Assembly (NCBI RefSeq): GCF_009363115.1
Contig: NZ_CP045298.1
Location: forward strand, 4,399,501-4,463,500
DNA length: 64,000 nt
Source of the DNA: Paenibacillus brasilensis
Lineage (GTDB): Bacteria; Bacillota; Bacilli; Paenibacillales; Paenibacillaceae
Direction: 5' to 3'
Position 1 is the first letter of the stretch. Each line of letters begins with the position of its first letter. A program made the translations under genes and the position numbers. This document shows, piece by piece, positions 57,809-64,000 of the stretch. Under the pieces are notes generated by a model, which searched no databases, was not told where the DNA came from, and saw nothing but the letters and a program-made list of their open reading frames with translations.

Positions 57809-59488
57809 TTGTCTAAAAAAACAAACAACGATAAATTGATGATTTTCGCTTTGGGCGGCGTCGGTGAAATCGGGAAAAATATGTATGTCGTTCAATACGG
57901 CAATGACATTGTCGTGGTGGATTCCGGTCTGAAATTTCCGGAAGAGGACATGCTTGGCATTGATATCGTTATTCCTGATATTTCCTACCTTACAGAGAAC
58001 CGCGACAAAGTAAGAGGCATTGTGCTGACTCATGGTCACGAGGACCATATCGGCGGTTTGCCTTACGTGCTGAAACATTTGAATGTACCGGTATACGGTA
58101 CCAAATTGACGCTGGGATTGGTGGAGAACAAGCTGAAGGAAGCGAATCTGCTTGGCGAAACCAAACGTATTTTGATCAATGCTGATTCCGAAATCAAGCT
58201 GGGTTCCACGCTGAAGGCCACATTCTTCAAAACAAACCATAGTATTCCGGATTCTGTAGGTGTATGCATTGATACTCCTGAAGGTGCTGTTGTTCATACA
58301 GGCGACTTCAAGTTTGATCATACTCCGGTTAACGGACAATATGCAGATTTACAGCGTATGGCTGAAATCGGTGCACGTGGCGTACTGGCTCTTTTGTCAG
58401 ATAGTACCAATGCTGAGAAACCGGGCTTTACACCTTCGGAAAAGAGCGTTGGCATCGTGCTGGAAGATATTTTCCGTAAGTCGAGACAGCGTGTGGTTGT
58501 AGCAACTTTTGCTTCCAACGTACACCGTATTCAGCAGGTTATTAATGCTGCGGAAGCGACAGGACGCAAAGTGACGGTTATCGGTCGCAGCATGGTTAAT
58601 GTCGTAGGAATTGCTTCTGATCTGGGCTATTTGGAAATTCCAGATGGAATGCTGATCGAGCCTGAAGAAGTTGGCAAAATGTCGGCAGATCGCGTAGTTA
58701 TTCTCTGCACAGGCAGTCAGGGCGAGCCAATGTCCGCTTTGACAAGAATGGCTCGTTCTACACATCGTAAAGTAGATATTCTTCCGGGAGATTCGGTTAT
58801 TATTGCAGCTACTCCGGTACCTGGTAATGAAAAATATGTGGGTCGCACGATTGATGAATTGTTCCGTTTAGGTGCCAATGTATATTACAGCGCAGCTAAT
58901 CCGGGGATCCACGTATCTGGGCACGGAAGCCAGGAAGAACTCAAGCTGATGTTGAACCTGATGAAACCTAAATTCTTCCTGCCAATTCACGGTGAGTTTA
59001 GGATGCAACGCCGTCATGCTCTTCTTGCTGAAGGAGTAGGTGTAGAGCCTGAAAATATCTTCATCACAGATATAGGTGAAGTCATTGAAATTCAGAACGG
59101 CGGGGCACGCAGAGCTGGTAAAGTTACAGCAGGCAACGTCCTAATCGACGGACTGGGTGTAGGGGATGTAGGAAATATCGTATTGCGTGACCGTAAATTG
59201 CTCTCACAGGACGGTATTCTGGTTGTTGTTGTAACGCTGAGCAAGCAAGATGGCACGATTAAATCGGGCCCGGATATCATTTCCCGTGGTTTCGTATATG
59301 TTCGTGAATCGGAAGGCTTGTTGGATGAAGCCAATCGTATTGTCTCAAGTACATTGCATAAGCTCATGAGTGAAAATGTAAATGAATGGGCTTCCCTCAA
59401 GACAAATGTCAAGGATGCACTGGGTCGCTTCTTGTACGAGCAAACTCGTCGCAGACCGATGATCCTGCCAATTATAATGGAAGTGTGA
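57809..59488 (+). CDS. rnj: Ribonuclease J
   Basis: RNase J is a metallo-beta-lactamase/beta-CASP nuclease with endo- and 5'-3' exoribonuclease activity in mRNA decay and rRNA maturation. The 559-residue protein has FALGGVGEIGKNMYVVQYGN, an intact zinc motif H-x-H-x-D-H at about residues 75-80 (THGHEDHIGGLPYVL), VVHTGDFKFDHTP, LLSDSTNAEKPGFTPSE, the beta-CASP segment ATFASNVHRIQQVI, PIHGEFRMQRRHALL, and the C-terminal RRRPMILPIIMEV-like end. The start is TTG with AGGAGGT upstream. The locus matches B. subtilis rnjB, but the active site is J1-like. Confidence 0.94.
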   Translation: MSKKTNNDKLMIFALGGVGEIGKNMYVVQYGNDIVVVDSGLKFPEEDMLGIDIVIPDISYLTENRDKVRGIVLTHGHEDHIGGLPYVLKHLNVPVYGTKLTLGLVENKLKEANLLGETKRILINADSEIKLGSTLKATFFKTNHSIPDSVGVCIDTPEGAVVHTGDFKFDHTPVNGQYADLQRMAEIGARGVLALLSDSTNAEKPGFTPSEKSVGIVLEDIFRKSRQRVVVATFASNVHRIQQVINAAEATGRKVTVIGRSMVNVVGIASDLGYLEIPDGMLIEPEEVGKMSADRVVILCTGSQGEPMSALTRMARSTHRKVDILPGDSVIIAATPVPGNEKYVGRTIDELFRLGANVYYSAANPGIHVSGHGSQEELKLMLNLMKPKFFLPIHGEFRMQRRHALLAEGVGVEPENIFITDIGEVIEIQNGGARRAGKVTAGNVLIDGLGVGDVGNIVLRDRKLLSQDGILVVVVTLSKQDGTIKSGPDIISRGFVYVRESEGLLDEANRIVSSTLHKLMSENVNEWASLKTNVKDALGRFLYEQTRRRPMILPIIMEV

Positions 59489-59546
59489 GTCAATTGAAAT
59501 TTGTTGGAAAACCTGAATTAAAAACTTAAGTCACAGGCACACAGTC

Positions 59547-59600
59547 GCCTCTCTCCCGCAGGAAATATTGGACGGTTTCCGCGGGTTGAGAGGCTTTTTT
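59547..59600 (+). terminator. Strong intrinsic terminator after rnj
   Basis: GCCTCTC-T-CCCGC-A-GGAAA pairs with TTTCC-GCGGG-TT-GAGAGGC around a short loop, followed by TTTTTT. This is the longest terminator stem in the window. Confidence 0.9.
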
Positions 59601-59718
59601 GGCTTTTTTAGCTGAGTCGAACGCATGGGAGTGGGTATAAAAGATTCCATTTTCATCCCATACTATAGGGTGAATACGGGTCACATAGATGCGTAAAGCG
59701 AAAGGAAGATCACCCAAT

Positions 59719-60567
59719 ATGGAACAATACAGCAACTTATCATCTGGCAACGAGGAAACGGAAGCGCCGGATCAACCGGAAGTTGGGCAAAGACCTGCTT
59801 TACCTGCAATGGAGGCCTTACAGCAGTTGGGACAAACCTCCATGCCTGGAAGCGAATCCAATATTTTTTGCATGACGATTATCGGCCAAATTGAAGGACA
59901 TCTCATTTTACCACCTCAAAACAAAACGACAAAATATGAGCATATCATTCCTCAACTGGTCGCGGCAGAGCAAAATCAACGGATCGAAGGCTTAATGATA
60001 TTGCTCAACACAGTTGGTGGTGATGTAGAGGCAGGGCTGGCTATTGCTGAAATGATCGCTTCCATGAGTAAACCAACGGTGACCATCGTCATTGGCGGAG
60101 GACATAGTATCGGTGTGCCGATTGCCGTATCATCTACCTATTCCTATATTGCCGAGAGTGCGACAATGACCATTCACCCCATTCGTATGAGCGGACTGGT
60201 CATCGGAGTACCGCAAACGTTTGAGTATATGGAGAAAATGCAGGAGCGTGTCGTGCGTTTCGTCGTTTCCCATTCCCGTATCACGGAAGAGAAGTTCAAG
60301 GAACTGATGTTCAAAACCGGGGAATTAAACCGCGATATTGGTACAGCAGTTGGTGGAGCTGATGCAGTAAAATATGGATTGATGGATGCGGTTGGTGGCA
60401 TCGGAGAGGCACTGAAACAGTTGAACACCATCATTGAAACACGACGCCAGCAAAACGGGATGCCAGGGACTCAGCAGCAGGCCCCATTTGCTTCTTTTTC
60501 ACCCAATGCTACGGGTAGCCCTACAGGGACACTTTCAGGTGAGCATAATGGGGGGATGCCCCAATGA
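59719..60567 (+). CDS. tepA: ClpP-like serine protease TepA
   Basis: TepA is a ClpP/SppA-like protease; in B. subtilis it is linked to protein translocation and spore properties. The 282-residue protein has a variable N-terminus, then MTIIGQIEGHLILPPQNKTT, LMILLNTVGGDVEAGLAIAE, the nucleophile Ser130 in GGGHSIGVPIAVS and His153 in ATMTIHPIRMSGLV. The C-terminal 35 residues are Gln/Gly/Ser rich. ATG 59719 has AAAGGAAG about 11 bases upstream. It overlaps ylzJ by four bases and precedes spoIIIE, as in B. subtilis. Confidence 0.93.
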   Translation: MEQYSNLSSGNEETEAPDQPEVGQRPALPAMEALQQLGQTSMPGSESNIFCMTIIGQIEGHLILPPQNKTTKYEHIIPQLVAAEQNQRIEGLMILLNTVGGDVEAGLAIAEMIASMSKPTVTIVIGGGHSIGVPIAVSSTYSYIAESATMTIHPIRMSGLVIGVPQTFEYMEKMQERVVRFVVSHSRITEEKFKELMFKTGELNRDIGTAVGGADAVKYGLMDAVGGIGEALKQLNTIIETRRQQNGMPGTQQQAPFASFSPNATGSPTGTLSGEHNGGMPQ

Positions 60568-60776
60568 CCTTATATACTGTGATGCCAATGGAAATGGTGT
60601 GGGAAGGTATGTGGAAGGAGCCAGAGGGGGTTGCTGAGGTTCGGGTGGATGGTTTGCTTATGCAGGTGCAGCCTCTCGAAAGTCGCCGAGGAGTCATTGT
60701 CCGATTGTTGGACTGTCCACTGGAAGCCTACCTGAATCCGCGTTATGAGCCAGGGAAAGTCATCGAGTGGTCGTAG
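60564..60776 (+). CDS. ylzJ: YlzJ-like small protein
   Basis: This 70-residue protein of the YlzJ family lies between tepA and spoIIIE: MTLYTVMPMEMVWEGMW, then LMQVQPLESRRGVIVRLLDC and LNPRYEPGKVIEW. It is conserved in spore formers at this position and its function is not known. The start overlaps the tepA stop by four bases. Confidence 0.88.
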   Translation: MTLYTVMPMEMVWEGMWKEPEGVAEVRVDGLLMQVQPLESRRGVIVRLLDCPLEAYLNPRYEPGKVIEWS

Positions 60777-60847
60777 AAGGTGTCGAATAACACAAAAATA
60801 GGTCGTGTATTGTTGAAAAAGAACATATGTGCGGATACCGAGTGACG

Positions 60848-60856
60848 TGGTATAAT
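60848..60856 (+). promoter_or_regulatory. Extended -10 promoter for spoIIIE
   Basis: TGGTATAAT (60848-60856) matches the extended -10 form TGnTATAAT. No good -35 is seen 17 bases upstream, which is common for extended -10 promoters. It lies 23 bases before the spoIIIE start. Confidence 0.55.
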
Positions 60857-60879
60857 ATTCTTCTGGGGGGTGACCTTGT

Positions 60880-63552
60880 ATGTCCAGAAGAAGAAAAAAG
60901 AAAAAGAAAGCAGTGTTTGGCGGAGTACTAAAATTTGAAATTTACGGCATTGTGCTGATTACATTGGCGGTCATTGCGCTATCGGGTGAAGCGGCGGTTG
61001 GTCGGTCGCTATCCAAGATGTTCGGGCTTGTACTGGGAAAATTCTATTTTGTTATCCCTCTGATTGGCATTTATTACGGTCTGATGGTGATGATTCACCG
61101 TAAATGGCCGAACCAGTGGAACTCCCGTAAAACGGGATTGCTGTTACTGGTATTTGCCTTTACACTTATGAGTTCTATATCATCCATGGAGCAGCGTTTG
61201 GGGCCGATTAACGCGCTTCAGCCGGGCGGAGTGATGAGCCAAATACATATAGATATGCGTGAGCAGTTGCTGTCGCCTGACAAGCAAGGTCATACCTCCA
61301 TGCTGAACAAGGATATTAGCGGCGGGTATGTCGGCGCATTGCAGCTTACCGTTCTGTTGTGGCTGTTCGGACTTACAGGAGCCAAGCTGATTATGATTGT
61401 AATGTTTGTTATTTGCTTCATGCTCTTGACCCAGCTGTCTTATGTGGATTTGGTACGGATTGTACGAACCAAGCTACTGGCAGCAGGGGGGATCATACGA
61501 AAAAAGTGGAATGGTAAAGCTACTCCACTTTCGGCATCTGGCAGAAGCAATAGAAAAGTTAAGTCCGAGCCCATTCCTCCTTATGAGGAGGATATGGATG
61601 ATGACTTTGAAGAAATGCAGCCTCCGGCAGGCAAGCAGCCGATTTTCTTTCAGTTGTTTGGTCTTAAAAAATCAGATAAAGCTGACAAGGAAGAGCATTC
61701 CGTCCACATGAATGAGGATGATCATGAGCCTCCATATGAAGCTGAGGTTGCACAATCCCATTGGAGAAACGCAGGTCATGGGGAAGAGCGGCCTGATATG
61801 GTCGAGCATGCTGAGGAGGAAGCTTCAAATCCGGTAAAAAGGTCACCGATTATTCGGGATTTCTTTGAACAGGTGAAGCATGAGGAAAGAAGATCAGCAG
61901 CTGAATCTGAGGAGTCTTTGGCAGGGGCAGAGCAGTCGGATTCTGTCTATGATGAGCGGCTGGATGATAACTTCACGGATGCTGCTGTGAACACAGATAT
62001 GGATGATGCATCAGCGGCCCAGAGTCCAACGGGAGGTATTGAAGGACAAGCTCAGACGACTGCGACCGGGCTAACTGGTGTAGAGACTGAAGATGTCGAT
62101 ACAGCTATGCCTGCTCCACCGCCGCCTAAACCGTATAAGCTTCCATCGTTTCGTTTGCTGGCCAAACCGCAAAATACGGGCAAAGGTATGGGGCAGAAGG
62201 ATTACATGCAGACGGCACGCAAGCTGGAGGCAACGCTGGAAAGCTTCGGTGTGCGGGCGAAGGTACTGGAGGTTGTCCGTGGACCTGCCGTAACACGTTA
62301 TGAAATTCAGCCGGACATTGGTGTGAAGGTCAGCCGGATTGTGAGCCTGACGGATGATATTGCGCTTGCGCTTGCTGCAAAAGATATCCGTATGGAGGCT
62401 CCGATTCCTGGCAAATCTGCTATCGGAATTGAGGTTCCGAATAATGAAGTTTCCATCGTAACGATGCGTGAGGTAATGGAGACGACCGTTTTCCAGGAAT
62501 CAGCTTCCAATTTATCTATTGCATTCGGACGTGATATTGCAGGTCAGACGATTGTCGGTAATTTAGCCAAGATGCCCCATTTGCTTGTAGCCGGAGCAAC
62601 AGGCTCGGGTAAATCAGTGTGTATTAATGGGATTATCACAAGCATCTTGTACAAAGCAAAGCCAGATGAGGTCAAATTCTTGATGGTCGATCCTAAAATG
62701 GTGGAGTTGAACGTGTACAACGGAATTCCGCATTTGTTGGCTCCAGTCGTGACTGATCCGAAGCGTGCCTCACTTGCTTTGAAAAAAATCGTAGTTGAAA
62801 TGGAAAAACGCTACGAGTTATTTTCCAAATCAGGAACACGTAATATAGAAGGCTATAACAATCTGATGAAAGATAATCCGGCTGCATTTCTGCCATACAT
62901 TGTCGTTATTGTCGACGAGCTGGCGGATCTGATGATGGTAGCTGCCGGAGATGTGGAGGATGCGATTGCCCGGCTTGCCCAAATGGCGCGTGCCGCAGGC
63001 ATTCATCTTATCATTGCAACGCAGAGACCTTCGGTTGATGTAATCACTGGAGTTATTAAAGCCAATATCCCCTCACGTATTGCCTTCGGTGTTTCTTCGC
63101 AGGTGGATTCCCGTACCATACTGGACATGGGCGGAGCCGAGAAGCTGCTTGGACGCGGTGATATGCTGTTCATGCCGATGGGAGCCTCCAAGCCGGTTCG
63201 CGTTCAGGGGGCGTTCATGAGTGATCAGGAAGTGGAGAACATCGTTAACTACGTGCGTGAACAGGGTGAAGCGCAGTATGATGAAACGCTGGTGCCGGAG
63301 GTGGAGGAGGTATCGGCTGATGCAGATGAAATGCTGGATGAGCTGTATGATCAAGCCGTCAACATCATTTTGGAAGCTAAGCAGGCCTCTGTATCTCTTC
63401 TTCAGCGCCGGATGAGAATCGGTTATACACGTGCTGCACGACTAATTGACTCTATGGAGGCTCGCGGAGTAATTGGCCCTTACGAGGGCAGCAAGCCACG
63501 GGAGGTATTAATCTCAATAGAGCAATATCAGCAAAATAAAGTTAGCTCCTGA
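60880..63552 (+). CDS. spoIIIE: DNA translocase SpoIIIE/FtsK
   Basis: This septal DNA pump moves the chromosome into the forespore and clears DNA from division septa. The 890-residue protein starts with a very basic segment (MSRRRKKKKKAVFGG) and four membrane helices (to about residue 190). A long acidic linker (about 220-420) leads to the motor: PYKLPSFRLLAKPQ, Walker A GATGSGKSVCINGI near 571, KFLMVDPKMVELNVYNGIPH, Walker B VVIVDELADLMMV and ATQRPSVDVITGVIKANIPS. The C-terminal gamma winged helix ends with RRMRIGYTRAARLIDSMEAR. It is about 100 residues longer than B. subtilis SpoIIIE, mostly in the linker. Confidence 0.95.
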   Translation: MSRRRKKKKKAVFGGVLKFEIYGIVLITLAVIALSGEAAVGRSLSKMFGLVLGKFYFVIPLIGIYYGLMVMIHRKWPNQWNSRKTGLLLLVFAFTLMSSISSMEQRLGPINALQPGGVMSQIHIDMREQLLSPDKQGHTSMLNKDISGGYVGALQLTVLLWLFGLTGAKLIMIVMFVICFMLLTQLSYVDLVRIVRTKLLAAGGIIRKKWNGKATPLSASGRSNRKVKSEPIPPYEEDMDDDFEEMQPPAGKQPIFFQLFGLKKSDKADKEEHSVHMNEDDHEPPYEAEVAQSHWRNAGHGEERPDMVEHAEEEASNPVKRSPIIRDFFEQVKHEERRSAAESEESLAGAEQSDSVYDERLDDNFTDAAVNTDMDDASAAQSPTGGIEGQAQTTATGLTGVETEDVDTAMPAPPPPKPYKLPSFRLLAKPQNTGKGMGQKDYMQTARKLEATLESFGVRAKVLEVVRGPAVTRYEIQPDIGVKVSRIVSLTDDIALALAAKDIRMEAPIPGKSAIGIEVPNNEVSIVTMREVMETTVFQESASNLSIAFGRDIAGQTIVGNLAKMPHLLVAGATGSGKSVCINGIITSILYKAKPDEVKFLMVDPKMVELNVYNGIPHLLAPVVTDPKRASLALKKIVVEMEKRYELFSKSGTRNIEGYNNLMKDNPAAFLPYIVVIVDELADLMMVAAGDVEDAIARLAQMARAAGIHLIIATQRPSVDVITGVIKANIPSRIAFGVSSQVDSRTILDMGGAEKLLGRGDMLFMPMGASKPVRVQGAFMSDQEVENIVNYVREQGEAQYDETLVPEVEEVSADADEMLDELYDQAVNIILEAKQASVSLLQRRMRIGYTRAARLIDSMEARGVIGPYEGSKPREVLISIEQYQQNKVSS

Positions 63553-63583
63553 TTATTCGCTTTTATCCAGAACAACATTAAAT

Positions 63584-63648
63584 CGCTGTTTGTACGCTTG
63601 GGTGGTTGCTTCAATGTGGCAACTTCATCCGTACAGACAGCGTTTTTT
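63584..63648 (+). terminator. Intrinsic terminator after spoIIIE
   Basis: CGCTGT-T-TGTACG (63584-63596) pairs with CGTACA-G-ACAGCG (63630-63642), with an inner GTTGC/GCAAC stem in the loop, followed by TTTTTTT. Confidence 0.88.
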
Positions 63649-63700
63649 TGTGCTGTTTTTTCAGGTGTTGCGGCTGCTTGTTGAAAGAAGATTAAAAGGG

Positions 63701-63731
63701 TGAATAGCTTCAAGCGGAGCTTGTCATAATA
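63701..63731 (+). promoter_or_regulatory. Sigma-G-like forespore promoter for the sleB-like gene
   Basis: TGAATA (63701-63706), an 18-base spacer, and CATAATA (63725-63731) match the sigma-G (and sigma-F) pattern of B. subtilis. It lies 49 bases before the start codon of the cortex-lytic enzyme gene, whose B. subtilis homologue is forespore-expressed. Confidence 0.7.
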
Positions 63732-63779
63732 AACGTAGCCATCCTGTTAATCCCACAAAAGAAAGGTAGATCACAGCAT

Positions 63780-64000
63780 ATGAAAAAGACAATGGTCTGG
63801 ATTTGCACGGGTATTCTCGTAGCCTCGGCTATTACGTACACAGGGCTTTTAAAAAATGAATCTGTACAGCAGCACGCACAACAGAAAGTACAAGCGGCCC
63901 AGCCTTCTCAGCCGACATTTAGCTCAGAAGCGATCAATTTTGGTTCTTACGGTCAGGATGTATATGAGTTGCAATCACGATTGAAGTTCCTGGGCTTTTT
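63780..64000 (+). CDS. sleB: Spore cortex-lytic enzyme SleB-like, N-terminal part (3' end outside window)
   Basis: ATG at 63780 with AAAGAAAGGT upstream opens a frame that runs off the window end after 73 codons. It encodes a signal peptide/membrane segment (MKKTMVWICTGILVASAITY), a Gln/Ala-rich linker, and the start of a peptidoglycan-binding repeat (FGSYGQDVYELQSRLKFLGF). This is the layout of SleB, the germination-specific cortex hydrolase; the catalytic domain would lie beyond the window. Other PG_binding_1 spore hydrolases are possible, so the gene symbol is tentative. Confidence 0.75.
   Translation, partial: MKKTMVWICTGILVASAITYTGLLKNESVQQHAQQKVQAAQPSQPTFSSEAINFGSYGQDVYELQSRLKFLGF

Noticed and set aside
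1..64000. CRISPR array, insertion sequence, prophage, tRNA or rRNA genes
   Set aside because: No regularly spaced repeats, transposase-like frames, integrase, phage structural genes or cloverleaf/rRNA sequences were seen. The whole window is syntenic core genome.

Overview
The window looks like a chromosomal segment of an endospore-forming, flagellated Bacillota, most likely a Paenibacillus of the P. polymyxa type (inference from gene order and protein features; no database search was possible). The gene order is that of the Bacillus subtilis fla/che operon running into the translation/lipid/replication block and then the dipicolinate/lysine and spoIIIE block. Paenibacillus-like departures include a 216-residue EF-Ts, an archaeal-type prolyl-tRNA synthetase, nrnA between rbfA and truB, and dut between the M16 peptidase gene and dpaA. 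Every recognised gene is on the + strand. I see no rRNA, tRNA, CRISPR array, insertion sequence or prophage.

Region 1 (1-24.6 kb) is the distal two thirds of a fla/che operon: end of a MotE/YlxF-like gene, fliK, flgD, a TIGR02530-type gene, a hook/rod gene, swrD, fliL, fliM, fliY, cheY, fliO-P-Q-R, flhB, flhA, flhF, flhG, cheB, cheA, cheW, cheC, cheD, a small membrane protein of unknown function, sigD, a DUF342/FapA-family gene, an orphan small gene, a SwrB-like gene and an MltG-like non-catalytic membrane protein. Many genes overlap by ATGA or a few bases, which suggests translational coupling. The operon closes with a terminator at 24.61-24.66 kb.

Region 2 (24.7-33.6 kb) holds rpsB, tsf, pyrH, frr, uppS, cdsA, dxr, rseP and proS: translation factors, UMP kinase, undecaprenyl and phospholipid precursor synthesis, isoprenoid synthesis, intramembrane proteolysis and a tRNA synthetase. 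rpsB, tsf and frr are followed by intrinsic-terminator-like hairpins, so transcription may be stepped down along the block.

Region 3 (33.8-49.6 kb) holds polC, then a well-formed promoter and a structured leader of about 250 nt before rimP-nusA-ylxR-ylxQ-infB-rbfA-nrnA-truB, then ribF, rpsO (with an S15-type leader) and pnp.

Region 4 (49.7-64 kb) is rich in sporulation genes: a YlxY-type degenerate polysaccharide deacetylase behind a sigma-E-like promoter, an M16 peptidase, dut, dpaA-dpaB behind a sigma-K-like promoter, asd, dapG, dapA (together the route to dipicolinate and lysine), an RNase J, the ClpP-like tepA, ylzJ, spoIIIE, and the 5' end of a sleB-like spore cortex-lytic enzyme gene behind a sigma-G-like promoter.

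The window is mostly well-understood core genome and I found no wholly new system. The most useful observations are three sporulation-type promoters exactly where the biology predicts them, a possible mutually exclusive hairpin that could control swrD translation, several structured intergenic regions, a YlxY protein lacking the catalytic Asp pair, an RNase J with an intact active site at the rnjB locus, and a few poorly characterised small genes in the motility operon.
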